A DNA stretch of 64,000 nucleotides from Streptomyces sp. NRRL S-31 (GTDB taxonomy: Bacteria; Actinomycetota; Actinomycetes; Streptomycetales; Streptomycetaceae), in NCBI RefSeq assembly GCF_000718775.1, contig NZ_JOCB01000001.1, positions 62,001-126,000 of the forward strand, in the 5' to 3' direction. Positions 52,997-62,100 of the stretch are shown piece by piece. A program made the translations under genes and the position numbers. The first letter of the stretch is position 1, and each line of letters starts with the position of its first letter. Below the pieces are notes generated by a model. That model saw only the letters and a program-made list of their open reading frames with translations, had not been told where the DNA came from and made no database searches.

Positions 52997-53332
52997 TCAG
53001 GCGGCCCGGAGGGCGGGGACGGGGACCGGGGCGGGGAGGGGGGTCGCGGGCGGGGCGGTGAACAGCGGGTCCACCGTCACGGTGGTGACCCCGAGCGGTG
53101 CGGCCAGGGCGCGCAGCGCGGGCCCGGCGAGCCGGATCCACGCCTGGCCGGGGCCGAGGGTGGCGGTGAGCCGGCGTTCGGAGGTGAAGCCGACCGCCGT
53201 GCGGTCGCCGAGCGGGGTGCGGAAGAGCCGGGCCGCGCACCCGGAGGGGCCCGGCTGGACCGGGACGTACAGGGGTCCGGCCGGGAACCGATCGGAGGGT
53301 TCGGGGTCGTCGTCGCGGCTGAGTCGTGCCAT
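52997..53332 (-). CDS. SAV_915 family protein
   Basis: 111 residues, Pro/Arg-rich with one compact domain: GPLYVPVQPGPSGCAARLFRTPLGDRTAVGFTS, then LGPGQAWIRLAGPALRALAAPLG. Matches the Streptomyces SAV_915 family of unknown function. A good ribosome binding site (GGAGGC) precedes ATG 53332. First gene of a two-gene unit with lysA. Confidence 0.75.
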   Translation of the reverse strand: MARLSRDDDPEPSDRFPAGPLYVPVQPGPSGCAARLFRTPLGDRTAVGFTSERRLTATLGPGQAWIRLAGPALRALAAPLGVTTVTVDPLFTAPPATPLPAPVPVPALRAA

Positions 53333-53607
53333 GGGGTGCCTCCTGGAAGGCGGGGCGCGTGGGTTCGGGGTGGCCCCGGACGCGGGGAGGCGGACCGGGG
53401 CTCGCCCCGACGGTATGCCCGGTGCCGCCGGGTGCCGGACGCTCCCTGACGGGACGCTGACGGTGATCCGGCGGACCTTGACGGGATGCTGACGGACCCG
53501 GCGGGCACGGTGCGGACGGGTCGTCAGGAGGGCGACAGGAACGGGCGCGAGCGCTGTTTGGAGGCGCCGGTCCGCGGTGAGATGGAGGACGTTCCGAGGA
53601 GGATCAG
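53333..53607. promoter_or_regulatory. 275-bp divergent region, SAV_915-lysA / universal stress protein
   Basis: No gene. Carries a four-hexamer TGACGG array (53447-53495) and promoter-like TACCGT on the minus strand (53410-53415). Confidence 0.6.
53447..53495. promoter_or_regulatory. TGACGG array with 11/21/11-bp spacing
   Basis: TGACGG occurs at 53447, 53458, 53479 and 53490. Spacing of 11, 21 and 11 bp keeps all four on one face of the helix, as with direct-repeat sites of OmpR/PhoB-type response regulators. The same geometry is seen before the kdp operon (59085-59133). On the SAV_915 side it lies just upstream of the putative -35. Confidence 0.65.
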
Positions 53608-54174
53608 ATGTCCGAGTCCCGTCCGTCCCCCCTGCCGCGCGTCGTCGTCGGCGTGAGTGGCTCCCCGGGCAGTCTCACCGCCCTGGCCCGCGCCGCCGGC
53701 GAGGCCCGAAGCCGCGGGGCGGAGCTGTGGCCGGTACTGGCCTGGGAGCCGCCCGACACGGGGCTCACCGCCCGCAGGCCGCCGGTCGCGGCCGTGCCGA
53801 CCGGGGAGTGGGAGCTGCTGGCGGCGCAGCGGCTGCGCGACGCGCTGGGCGAGGTGTTCGGCCGCCCGGACACCGGGGTTCCGGGGCAGGCGCTCGTCGT
53901 ACGGGGCGCTCCCGGGCCGGCGTTGGTACGGACCGCGGACCGGGACGGCGACCTGCTGGTGCTCGGCGCCGGCGGGCGGGGGCGGCTGCGGCGGGCGCTG
54001 TGGCCGTCGGTGGGCCGCTACTGCCTGGCCCACGCCGGCTGTCCGGTCCTCGCGGTGCCGCCGTCCCCGCTCGCGGCGGCGCTGACGGCCCTGCACCGGC
54101 GCAACGCCCTGCGGCTGCGGCTGGACACCGGGCATCTGGAGCACGAGTTCGATACCGCGCCGCCTGACGCCTGA
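53608..54174 (+). CDS. universal stress protein (UspA domain)
   Basis: 188 residues. RVVVGVSGSPGSLTALARAA (N-terminal strand and P-region) and VLGAGGRGRLRRALWPSVGRYCLAHAGCPVLAVP (Gx2GxGx-S type ATP-binding motif, with WPS for the final Ser). A C-terminal extension follows (LDTGHLEHEFDTAPPDA). ATG 53608 with GAGGAGG. Its stop lies within a heptamer repeat tract. Confidence 0.88.
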   Translation: MSESRPSPLPRVVVGVSGSPGSLTALARAAGEARSRGAELWPVLAWEPPDTGLTARRPPVAAVPTGEWELLAAQRLRDALGEVFGRPDTGVPGQALVVRGAPGPALVRTADRDGDLLVLGAGGRGRLRRALWPSVGRYCLAHAGCPVLAVPPSPLAAALTALHRRNALRLRLDTGHLEHEFDTAPPDA

Positions 54175-54217
54175 TGCCTGATGCCTGATGGCTAGTGCCT
54201 GGTGCCTGGTGCCTGAG
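54162..54217. repeat. eight GCCTGNN heptamers overlapping the usp stop codon
   Basis: Units at 54162, 54169, 54176, 54183, 54190 (GGCTAGT), 54197, 54204 and 54211 read GCCTGAC, GCCTGAT (three times), one variant, GCCTGGT (twice), GCCTGAG. The usp TGA is within the second unit. Compare the GCCTGCC heptamers at 40666-40724. Confidence 0.9.
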
Positions 54218-54343
54218 CGCGGCGTGGGGGTGTGCGCCCCGCCTGTCCCGCCCGTTCCGTCCGTCCCGCCTTCCCCGCGCGCGAGCCGGCTCGTCGGCCG
54301 TGGCCGCGGGGGAACCGGACCTCGTCCGTCCCCCATACGACAA

Positions 54344-54377
54344 CCGGCGGTACCGGACTGTCTCCCGGTACCGCCGG
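54344..54377 (-). terminator. hairpin terminator of the kdp operon
   Basis: Perfect 13-bp stem CCGGCGGTACCGG / CCGGTACCGCCGG with an 8-nt loop, 24 bp past the kdpC stop. Confidence 0.8.
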
Positions 54378-54400
54378 CCCCACCGCCGGACGCGCGGATC

Positions 54401-55042
54401 TCACTCGCCGGACGCGAGCTCCTTCAGCGCGATGTTGAGTTGCAGGACGTTCACCCGGGGCTCGCCGATGAAGCCGAGCGTGCGGCCCTGGGTGTGCTCC
54501 TCGACCAGCTTCTCCACCCGGGCGACCGGCAGGTCGTTGCGGGCGGCGACGCGGTGCACCTGGAGGGCGGCGTACTCGGGGGAGATGGCCGGGTCCAGGC
54601 CGGAGCCGGAGGAGGTGACGGCGTCGGCGGGGACGTCGGACGGCCGTACGGTGTAGCCGGGGACCGTGTTCTCCTTGACCACCCGGGCCTTCGCCTGTTC
54701 GACGGAGCGCACGAGCCGTTCGTTGTCGGCGGCCAGGTTGGTCGCGCCCGACAGGGTCAGCTCGTACCGCGTGTTGCGGCTGTTGGTGCCGAGGCCGTCG
54801 GCCGGGCGGGACTGGAAGTAGCGCGGGCCGTAGCCCTGCTGGCCGATCAGCAAGGAGCCGACGACCTTGCCGTCGGCCCGGATCTCGGAGCCGTCGGCCC
54901 GGTCGCGGAAGAGCGCCTGTGCCACTCCGGTGACGGCGAGCGGGTAGACGACGCCGGTCAGCACGGTCAGCACGAGCAGCGCCCGCAGGCCCGCGCCGAG
55001 CAACCGGATGGTGTTAGCGAGGGAGTTGTTCATGTCCTTCAT
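54401..55042 (-). CDS. kdpC: potassium-transporting ATPase subunit KdpC
   Basis: 213 residues. One N-terminal membrane span ([25 protein letters not shown]) and a soluble external domain with [21 protein letters not shown] and [14 protein letters not shown]. It stabilises the KdpA-KdpB complex. ATG 55042 overlaps the kdpB stop (ATGA). Confidence 0.95.
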   Translation of the reverse strand: MKDMNNSLANTIRLLGAGLRALLVLTVLTGVVYPLAVTGVAQALFRDRADGSEIRADGKVVGSLLIGQQGYGPRYFQSRPADGLGTNSRNTRYELTLSGATNLAADNERLVRSVEQAKARVVKENTVPGYTVRPSDVPADAVTSSGSGLDPAISPEYAALQVHRVAARNDLPVARVEKLVEEHTQGRTLGFIGEPRVNVLQLNIALKELASGE

Positions 55043-57168
55043 CCGATCCCGGGGATCAGCGAGATGAGCAGGTCGATGATCTTGATGCCGACGAAGGGCG
55101 CGATCAGGCCGCCGACGCCGTAGACGCAGAGGTTGCGCCGGAGCATCCGGTCGGCGCTGACCGGCTTGTACCGCACGCCCTTCAGGGACAGCGGCACCAG
55201 CGCGACGATGATCAGCGCGTTGAAGACGACGGCCGAGAGGATCGCGGAGTCGGGCGAGGACAGGCGCATGATGTTCAGCTTGTCCAGGCCCGGGTAGACC
55301 GCGGCGAACAGCGCCGGGATGATCGCGAAGTACTTGGCGACGTCGTTGGCGATGGAGAACGTCGTCAGGGCGCCCCGGGTGATGAGGAGCTGCTTGCCGA
55401 TCTCCACGATCTCGATCAGCTTGGTCGGGTCGGAGTCGAGGTCGACCATGTTGCCGGCCTCCTTGGCGGCCGACGTGCCGGTGTTCATCGCCACGCCGAC
55501 GTCCGCCTGGGCGAGCGCGGGCGCGTCGTTGGTGCCGTCACCGGTCATCGCGACCAGCTTGCCGCCCGCCTGCTCCCGCTTGATCAGGGCCATCTTGTCC
55601 TCGGGGGTGGCCTCGGCGAGGAAGTCGTCCACGCCCGCCTCCGCCGCGATCGCCTTCGCGGTCAGCGGGTTGTCCCCCGTGATCATGACCGTCCGGATGC
55701 CCATGCGGCGCAGTTCCTCGAACCGCTCCCGCATGCCGTCCTTGACGACGTCCTTGAGGTGGATGACGCCCAGGACCCGGGCGCCGTCGGTGTCCTCCAC
55801 CGCGACCAGCAGCGGGGTGCCGCCCGCCGCCGAGATCCGGTCGGTCAGCTCCTGGGCGTCCGGCGCCACCGTGCCGCCCCGCTCCTCCACCCAGGCGACG
55901 ACCGAGGCCGTGGCGCCCTTGCGGACCCTGCGGCCGTCGACGTCCACGCCCGACATCCGGGTCTGGGCGGTGAAGTCGATCCACTCGGCGTGCGCCAGTT
56001 CGCCCCGGTGGCGTTCCCGCAGTCCGTACCTGTCCTTGGCGAGGATGACCACGGAGCGGCCCTCGGGCGTCTCGTCGGCCAGCGAGGAGAGCTGGGCCGC
56101 GTCGGCGACCTCGGCCTCGGTGGTGCCGCTCACCGGCACGAACTCGGCGGCCCGGCGGTTGCCCAGGGTGATGGTGCCGGTCTTGTCCAGCAGCAGTGTG
56201 GAGACGTCGCCGGCGGCCTCGACCGCGCGGCCCGACATCGCCAGCACGTTGCGCTGCACCAGGCGGTCCATGCCGGCGATGCCGATCGCGGACAGCAGGG
56301 CGCCGATGGTGGTCGGGATCAGGCAGACCAGCAGCGCGACCAGCACCACCATGGTCAGGTGGGTGCCCGCGTAGTCCGCGAGCGGCGGCAGCGTGGCGCA
56401 GGCCAGCAGGAACACGACGGTCAGCGAGGCCAGCAGGATGTTCAGCGCGATCTCGTTCGGCGTCTTCTGCCGGGCCGCGCCCTCGACCAGGCCGATCATC
56501 CGGTCGATGAAGGTCTCGCCGGGCTTCGTCGTGATGCGGACGACGATCCGGTCGGACAGGACCCGGGTGCCGCCCGTGACGGCGCTGCGGTCGCCCCCGG
56601 ACTCGCGGATCACCGGCGCGGACTCGCCGGTGATGGCCGACTCGTCCACCGAGGCGACGCCCTCGATGACGTCGCCGTCGCCGGGTATGACGTCACCGGT
56701 CTCGCAGACCACCAGGTCGTCGATGGTCAGCTCGGTCCCGGGGACCCGTTCCTCGGCGCCGCCCGGCAGCAGCCGGCGCGCGACGGTGCCGGTCTTGGCC
56801 TGGCGCAGGGTGTCCGCCTGGGCCTTGCCGCGGCCCTCGGCGACCGCCTCCGCCAGGTTGGCGAAGATCACGGTCAGCCACAGCCAGGCGCTGATCGTCC
56901 AGCCGAACCAGTCGCCGGGGTCGGTGACGGAGAAGACGGTGGTGAGTACGGACCCGACCCACACCACGAACATCACGGGGGACTTGACCATCACCCGCGG
57001 ATCGAGCTTGCGGATCGCGTCCGGCAGGGACCTGACCAGCTGCCCGGGGTCGAAGAGGCCCGCTCCGACACGGCCCTCGTCGGGTGTGTGCCCGGCCGGC
57101 GCGTCCTGGTGGGGCGCGAGGGTGGGTGTGGACATGGAGTCCTCGTGCTTCTTCAGGGGGGTGGTCAT
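55039..57168 (-). CDS. kdpB: potassium-transporting ATPase subunit KdpB
   Basis: 709 residues from ATG 57168 (698 from ATG 57135, which also has a ribosome binding site, GAGGAC). P-type ATPase: phosphorylated Asp328 in [12 protein letters not shown], the TGES loop in AITGESAPV (about 179-185), [21 protein letters not shown] and [16 protein letters not shown]. Couples ATP hydrolysis to K+ uptake by KdpA. The frame runs further upstream in the shadow of kdpA. Confidence 0.95.
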   Translation of the reverse strand: MTTPLKKHEDSMSTPTLAPHQDAPAGHTPDEGRVGAGLFDPGQLVRSLPDAIRKLDPRVMVKSPVMFVVWVGSVLTTVFSVTDPGDWFGWTISAWLWLTVIFANLAEAVAEGRGKAQADTLRQAKTGTVARRLLPGGAEERVPGTELTIDDLVVCETGDVIPGDGDVIEGVASVDESAITGESAPVIRESGGDRSAVTGGTRVLSDRIVVRITTKPGETFIDRMIGLVEGAARQKTPNEIALNILLASLTVVFLLACATLPPLADYAGTHLTMVVLVALLVCLIPTTIGALLSAIGIAGMDRLVQRNVLAMSGRAVEAAGDVSTLLLDKTGTITLGNRRAAEFVPVSGTTEAEVADAAQLSSLADETPEGRSVVILAKDRYGLRERHRGELAHAEWIDFTAQTRMSGVDVDGRRVRKGATASVVAWVEERGGTVAPDAQELTDRISAAGGTPLLVAVEDTDGARVLGVIHLKDVVKDGMRERFEELRRMGIRTVMITGDNPLTAKAIAAEAGVDDFLAEATPEDKMALIKREQAGGKLVAMTGDGTNDAPALAQADVGVAMNTGTSAAKEAGNMVDLDSDPTKLIEIVEIGKQLLITRGALTTFSIANDVAKYFAIIPALFAAVYPGLDKLNIMRLSSPDSAILSAVVFNALIIVALVPLSLKGVRYKPVSADRMLRRNLCVYGVGGLIAPFVGIKIIDLLISLIPGIG

Positions 57169-58829
57169 CACGCCAGTCCTTCGGCGAGCGGGCCCAGCGC
57201 CAGGGCCGGGAAGTAGGTGAGACCGGTGATGATCAGGATCGCGCCGACCAGCAGGCCGGCGAAGAGGGGCTTCTCCGTGCGCAGGGTGCCCGCGGTGACC
57301 GGCACCGGCCGCTGTCCGGCGAGCGAGCCGGCCAGCGCCAGGACGAAGACCATGGGCAGGAAGCGGCCGAGCAGCATCGCCAGCCCGGTCGTGGTGTTGA
57401 ACCAGTCGGTGTCGGCGTTCAGGCCGGCGAAGGCCGAGCCGTTGTTGTTCGACGCGGAGGTGAAGGCGTACAGCACCTCGGAGAAGCCGTGCGCGCCGGG
57501 GTTGAGCATCGAGTGCGGCGGGGTCGGCAGCGCCATGGAGGCCGCGGTGAAGACCAGCACCAGTGCCGGGGTGACCAGGATGTAGCAGGCGGCGAGCTTC
57601 ATCTCCCGGGCGCCGATCTTCTTGCCCAGGTACTCGGGCGTGCGGCCGACCATCAGACCGGCGATGAACACCGCGATGACCGCCATGATCAGCATGCCGT
57701 AGAGGCCGGAGCCGGTGCCGCCGGGCGCGATCTCGCCCAGCATCATGCCGAGCATGGTGATGCCGCCGCCGAGGCCGGTGAAGGAGGAGTGGAAGGAGTC
57801 CACCGCGCCGGTCGAGGTGAGCGTCGTGGCCACGGCGAAGATCGACGAGCCGCCGACCCCGAACCGGACCTCCTTGCCCTCCATCGCGCCGCCCGCCGCC
57901 TGGAGCGCCGGGCCGTGGTGGGCGAACTCGGCCCACATCATCAGCGCGGTGAAGCCCAGCCAGATCCCGGCCATCGTGGCGAGGATCGCGTAGCCCTGCC
58001 GGACGCTGCCGACCAGCACGCCGAAGGTGCGGGTCAGCGCGAACGGGATGACCAGGATCAGGAAGATCTCGAAGAGGTTGGTGAACGGGGTCGGGTTCTC
58101 GAACGGGTGGGCGCTGTTGGCGTTGAAGTAGCCGCCGCCGTTCGTGCCCAGCTCCTTGATGGCCTCCTGGGAGGCGACCGCACCGCCGTTCCACTGCCGG
58201 CTGCCGCCCATGAACTGGCCGACCTCGTGGATGCCGGAGAAGTTCTGGATCACTCCGCAGGCGACCAGCACCACGGCGGCGACCGCCGCGACCGGCACCA
58301 GGACACGGACCGTGCCGCGCACCAGGTCGGCCCAGAAGTTGCCCAGCTCCCCGGTGCGGGAGCGGGCGAAGCCGCGCACCAGCGCCACGGCGACGGCCAT
58401 GCCGACGGCGGCGGAGACGAAGTTCTGCACGGCCAGACCGGCGGTCTGCACGACGTGCCCCATGGTCTGTTCGCCGTAGTACGACTGCCAGTTGGTGTTG
58501 GTCACGAACGACACGGCCGTGTTGAACGACTGCGCCGGGCCGACCGAGGAGAAGCCGAGCGAACCGGGCAGCACGCCCTGGAGCCGCTGGAGCAGGTAGA
58601 GGAAGAGGACACCGGCCGCCGAGAAGGCCAGGATGCCGCGCAGATAGGCGGGCCAGGTCATCTCGGTGTCCGGGTCGGCACCGATGCCCCGGTAGATCCA
58701 CCGCTCCACCCGCAGGTGCCGGCCGGAGGAGTAGACCCGGGCCATGTAGGTGCCGAAGGGGATGTAGACGAGCGCCAGCGCGCCTATGAGGGCGAGCAGC
58801 TGGAGCACGCCCGCTGGTACGGGACCCAT
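57168..58829 (-). CDS. kdpA: potassium-transporting ATPase subunit KdpA
   Basis: 553 residues, ten spans. K+-channel-like subunit related to KcsA/Trk. Selectivity-filter-like loops include [47 protein letters not shown] and [14 protein letters not shown]. The last base of its stop is the first base of the kdpB start codon (TGATG), so the two genes are coupled. Confidence 0.96.
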   Translation of the reverse strand: MGPVPAGVLQLLALIGALALVYIPFGTYMARVYSSGRHLRVERWIYRGIGADPDTEMTWPAYLRGILAFSAAGVLFLYLLQRLQGVLPGSLGFSSVGPAQSFNTAVSFVTNTNWQSYYGEQTMGHVVQTAGLAVQNFVSAAVGMAVAVALVRGFARSRTGELGNFWADLVRGTVRVLVPVAAVAAVVLVACGVIQNFSGIHEVGQFMGGSRQWNGGAVASQEAIKELGTNGGGYFNANSAHPFENPTPFTNLFEIFLILVIPFALTRTFGVLVGSVRQGYAILATMAGIWLGFTALMMWAEFAHHGPALQAAGGAMEGKEVRFGVGGSSIFAVATTLTSTGAVDSFHSSFTGLGGGITMLGMMLGEIAPGGTGSGLYGMLIMAVIAVFIAGLMVGRTPEYLGKKIGAREMKLAACYILVTPALVLVFTAASMALPTPPHSMLNPGAHGFSEVLYAFTSASNNNGSAFAGLNADTDWFNTTTGLAMLLGRFLPMVFVLALAGSLAGQRPVPVTAGTLRTEKPLFAGLLVGAILIITGLTYFPALALGPLAEGLA

Positions 58830-58837
58830 GTCGGCTC

Positions 58838-58927
58838 TCAGAACCTCTCCGGGTGGATCAGGGCGAGGACGAGATAGCCCAGCAGGGCGACGGCCACGAC
58901 CAGGCCGACGACGTTCTCGGCGGTCAC
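58838..58927 (-). CDS. kdpF: KdpF, 29-residue membrane subunit
   Basis: [20 protein letters not shown] followed by ALIHPERF: one membrane helix and the conserved HPE(R/K)F end of KdpF. It stabilises the pump. GTG 58927 overlaps the stop of the 27-residue leader gene (GTGA). Eight bp separate it from kdpA. Confidence 0.93.
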   Translation of the reverse strand: MTAENVVGLVVAVALLGYLVLALIHPERF

Positions 58928-59007
58928 AGCTTCGTCACCCCCTTGGCGACGAGTGCCACCAGCGCGAAAGTCACGAGCACGGTGACGACGAAGGCCAGAT
59001 CGGCCAT
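58924..59007 (-). CDS. 27-residue membrane peptide heading the kdp operon
   Basis: [20 protein letters not shown] then AKGVTKL. It is a single hydrophobic helix with a positive tail. Strong ribosome binding site (CAGGAGT) and a GTGA overlap with kdpF show it is translated. It resembles KdpF in size but lacks the HPERF end. Possibly a second small subunit or regulator of the pump. Confidence 0.8.
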   Translation of the reverse strand: MADLAFVVTVLVTFALVALVAKGVTKL

Positions 59008-59372
59008 CGCGGACTCCTGGGGTGAGGTGCGGGGAAACGGACGCTTGAAGGAAAACTCCTCCGCGGCCGGATCCGGTCACCCGTTGACGGCTCTCATACG
59101 GCCGTGCGCGCGGCTTTGACGGGTCTTTTACGGCGCCCGGACGGCAGCGGGCTCAGGCGCGGGCCGAAACCCACCGGCCCGGACCCCCGGTGCACCGCCG
59201 GCGGGCTCAGGCGGCCCACCGGTGCCGGCCTGTCCGGGCCCGCACGACAACGGCATCGGGCTCAGGCGGTCCACCGGTGCCCGCCCGCCCAGGCCCGCAC
59301 GACAACAACAGCGGGCTCAGACGGCGAACCGGACACCCGCCCACCCGGGCCCGCAGAGCGACGCCGGCGGGC
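59008..59372. promoter_or_regulatory. 365-bp kdp promoter region and repeat tract
   Basis: The gene-proximal part holds the TNACGG array (59085-59133). The distal part (from 59149) is a 55-bp tandem repeat tract running into the upstream gene's 3' end. No gene. Confidence 0.6.
59085..59133. promoter_or_regulatory. TNACGG array with 11/21/11-bp spacing before kdp
   Basis: TGACGG 59085, ATACGG 59096, TGACGG 59117 and TTACGG 59128: four hexamers spaced 11, 21 and 11 bp, starting 78 bp before the first kdp operon start codon. The arrangement suits a tandemly bound response regulator such as KdpE. Confidence 0.65.
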
Positions 59373-59415
59373 TCACGCGGCGGACCGGGACCCGCCCGCC
59401 CGGGCCCGCACGGCT
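59149..59415. repeat. five tandem copies of a ~55-bp unit
   Basis: Units begin at 59149, 59203, 59258, 59313 and 59369, each opening with GGGCTCA and containing CGGGCCCGCA. The last unit is the 3' end of the 59373-59786 gene, including its stop codon; the other four lie beyond the stop. Confidence 0.9.
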
Positions 59416-59786
59416 ACGCCGATCACGGCGGAGGCGGCGGCGGTCGCGGCGAGGCCGCCGGCCAGGACCAGTGCGACGCCGATCACGAAGAGGCCGCTGG
59501 AGTCGTCCGACCAGTCGACGAAGGCGGCGGCCGCCAGACCGGCCGGGACGCCGAGCACCGCGCTCACGGCGTGGTGCCGGGCCGTGGCCCAGTACACCGG
59601 CGGCAGCAGGGTCAGCACCAGCCCGATCACCTGCCAGGCCGCGTACGGGCCGGTCGTCGTGCCGTCCGGCGCCACGTCCCGCCGCTGGTCCCAGCCCAGC
59701 CACGCGGCCCACGCCACGAGCGCGACCGCGGCCGGGGCGAGGACCGTCAGCGTCCGGAGAAGGGGTTTCGTCAGTCGTCGTCGCAT
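59373..59786 (-). CDS. four-span membrane protein, unknown function
   Basis: 137 residues. A basic N-terminus (MRRRLTKPLLRTL) and about four spans (VLAPAAVALVAWAAWLGW, WQVIGLVLTLLPPVYW, and two more), with a short WDQRRDVAPDG loop, ending ARAGGSRSAA. Strong ribosome binding site GGTGGAGGA directly before ATG. No family recognised. Its last codons are the origin of the tandem repeats downstream. Confidence 0.72.
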   Translation of the reverse strand: MRRRLTKPLLRTLTVLAPAAVALVAWAAWLGWDQRRDVAPDGTTTGPYAAWQVIGLVLTLLPPVYWATARHHAVSAVLGVPAGLAAAAFVDWSDDSSGLFVIGVALVLAGGLAATAAASAVIGVAVRARAGGSRSAA

Positions 59787-59917
59787 TCCTCCACCGTGCC
59801 GCCGGGCCCGGTCACCGGCCAGAGCGGACATACTCAGCCGCGTCTGGGTACCCGCTGCCGGGTCCGCGGTGCGTAGCGGCGGGGTTCTAGGCTGCCTCCC
59901 GGAGGAGATCCGCTTCG

Positions 59918-59953
59918 TCAGCGCGGTCTGTTGAATCAGCGCGGTCTGTTGAA
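59918..59953 (+). repeat. 18-bp perfect tandem duplication before nadE
   Basis: TCAGCGCGGTCTGTTGAA twice in a row (59918-59935, 59936-59953), ending 16 bp before the TTG start. Probably a recent duplication in the mRNA leader. Confidence 0.9.
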
Positions 59954-59969
59954 CATGAAGGAAGCACCG

Positions 59970-62009
59970 TTGAACTTCTGGTCGCTCTACCAGCACGGCT
60001 TCGCGCGCATCGCCGCGTGCACGGGCCACACCGTCATCGCCGACCCGCACGCCAACGCCGAAACGGTCCTGCGCCAGGCCCGCCGGTGCGCGGACGAGGG
60101 CGTCGCCGTCGCCGTCTACCCCGAACTGGGCCTGTGCGGCTACTCCATCGAGGACCTGCTGCTCCAGGACGCGCTGCTCGACCGGGTCGAGGAGGCGCTG
60201 CGCACGGTCGTGGCGGGCTCGGCGGAGCTGCTGCCGGTGCTGGTCGTCGGCGCCCCGCTGCGCCACCGCCACCGGATCTACAACTGCGCGGTGATCATCC
60301 ACCGGGGCCGGGTCCTCGGTGTCGTACCGAAGTCGTACCCGCCCACCTACCGGGAGTTCTACGAGCGCCGGCAGCTCGCCGACGGCCACGACGAGCGGGG
60401 CGGGACCATCCGGGTCGCGGGCGCGGAGGTGCCGTTCGGGGTGGACCTGCTGTTCGCGGCCGAGGACGTGCCCGGGCTCGTGCTGCACACGGAGATCTGC
60501 GAGGACATGTGGGTGCCGGTGCCGCCGAGCGCGGAGGCCGCCCTGGCCGGCGCGACCGTGCTGGTCAACCTCTCCGGCAGCCCGATCACGGTCGGCCGGG
60601 CCGAGGACCGCAAGCTGCTGTGCCGCTCGGCGTCCTCGCGCTGCCTCGCCGCGTACGTCTACGCGGCGGCCGGGCTCGGCGAGTCCACCACCGATCTGTC
60701 CTGGGACGGACAGACCATGATCTACGAGAACGGGGTGCTGCTCGCCGAGACCGAGCGCTTCCCGCTCGGCGAGCAGTACGCGGTCGCCGACGTCGATCTC
60801 GACCTGCTGCGGCAGGAACGGCAGCGGATGGGCACCTTCGACGACAACCGCCGGGCGCACGCCGCGCGCACCGGTGACTTCCGGACCGTCTCCTTCGAAC
60901 TGGACCCGCCCCACACCGACCTCGGGCTGCGCCGGCGCGTCGAGCGGTTCCCGTTCGTGCCCGCCGACCCCGACCGGCTCGCCCAGGACTGCTACGAGGC
61001 CTACAACATCCAGGTCGCCGGGCTCCAGCAGCGCCTCGCCGCGATCGGCGGACCCAAGGTCGTCATCGGTGTCTCCGGCGGTCTGGACTCCACGCACGCG
61101 CTGATCGTCGCCGCCCGGGCGATGGACCGCGCGGGCCGGCCGCGCAGCGACATCCTGGCCTTCACCCTGCCCGGCTTCGCCACCAGCGACCACACCAAGG
61201 ACAACGCCCACACGCTGATGCGCGCGCTCGGCGTCACCGCCGCCGAGCTGGACATCACGCCGACCGCCCGGCTGATGCTCAAGGAGATCGGCCACCCCTT
61301 CGCCGCCGGCGAGCCGGTCTACGACGTCACCTTCGAGAACGTGCAGGCCGGTCTGCGCACCGACTACCTGTTCCGGCTCGCCAACCAGCGCGGCGGCATC
61401 GTCCTCGGCACCGGCGACCTCTCCGAGCTGGCGCTCGGCTGGTCCACGTACGGCGTCGGCGACCAGATGAGCCACTACAACGTCAACTCCGGGGTGCCGA
61501 AGACGTTCATCCAGCACCTGATCCGCTGGGTCATCACCAGCGGCCAGTTCGACGACGAGACCGGCGAGGTGCTGGCCGCGATCCTGGACACCGAGATCAG
61601 CCCGGAGCTGGTGCCGGGCGAGGAGATGCAGTCCACCGAGTCGAAGATCGGCCCGTACGCGCTGCACGACTTCACCCTCTTCCAGGTGCTGCGCTACGGC
61701 TTCCGCCCCTCGAAGGTCGCCTTCCTGGCCTGGCACGCCTGGCACGACCCGGACGCCGGTGCCTGGCCGCCCGGCTTCCCCGAGGCCAAGCGGGTGGCGT
61801 ACGACCTGGCCGAGATCCGGCACTGGCTGGAGGTGTTCTGCCGCCGCTTCTTCGCGTTCTCCCAGTTCAAGCGCTCGGCCATGCCGAACGGCCCCAAGGT
61901 CTCGGCCGGCGGCTCGCTCTCCCCGCGCGGCGACTGGCGGGCCCCGTCCGACGGCAACGCGGAGGCCTGGCTGCGGGACCTGGACCGCTTCGACTGGCCG
62001 CAGGCGTAG
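59970..62009 (+). CDS. nadE: glutamine-dependent NAD+ synthetase
   Basis: 679 residues with the TTG start at 59970 (AAGGA upstream), exactly the length of the M. tuberculosis enzyme, whose N-terminus MNFYSAYQHGF aligns with MNFWSLYQHGF here. N-terminal nitrilase-type glutaminase with Glu52 (YPELGLCGY), Lys121 (VPKSYPPTYREFYERRQ) and Cys177 (HTEICEDM). C-terminal synthetase with the PPi-loop VIGVSGGLDSTHALI and LGTGDLSELALGWSTYG. Makes NAD from deamido-NAD using glutamine as nitrogen donor. Upstream in-frame TTG (59931) and ATG (59955) are less likely. Confidence 0.96.
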   Translation: MNFWSLYQHGFARIAACTGHTVIADPHANAETVLRQARRCADEGVAVAVYPELGLCGYSIEDLLLQDALLDRVEEALRTVVAGSAELLPVLVVGAPLRHRHRIYNCAVIIHRGRVLGVVPKSYPPTYREFYERRQLADGHDERGGTIRVAGAEVPFGVDLLFAAEDVPGLVLHTEICEDMWVPVPPSAEAALAGATVLVNLSGSPITVGRAEDRKLLCRSASSRCLAAYVYAAAGLGESTTDLSWDGQTMIYENGVLLAETERFPLGEQYAVADVDLDLLRQERQRMGTFDDNRRAHAARTGDFRTVSFELDPPHTDLGLRRRVERFPFVPADPDRLAQDCYEAYNIQVAGLQQRLAAIGGPKVVIGVSGGLDSTHALIVAARAMDRAGRPRSDILAFTLPGFATSDHTKDNAHTLMRALGVTAAELDITPTARLMLKEIGHPFAAGEPVYDVTFENVQAGLRTDYLFRLANQRGGIVLGTGDLSELALGWSTYGVGDQMSHYNVNSGVPKTFIQHLIRWVITSGQFDDETGEVLAAILDTEISPELVPGEEMQSTESKIGPYALHDFTLFQVLRYGFRPSKVAFLAWHAWHDPDAGAWPPGFPEAKRVAYDLAEIRHWLEVFCRRFFAFSQFKRSAMPNGPKVSAGGSLSPRGDWRAPSDGNAEAWLRDLDRFDWPQA

Positions 62010-62100
62010 ACGCTCCCCCGCCGGGTCCGCTCCCCCGCCGGCAGCCGGGCGTCCGGTCCGCGCGGGAACCACACGTCCGCCCGGACCACTCCTTCCCCTC

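Noticed and set aside
54401-59007. Search for kdpD/kdpE within the operon
   Set aside because: None is present between kdpC and the upstream gene; the sensor pair must lie outside the window.
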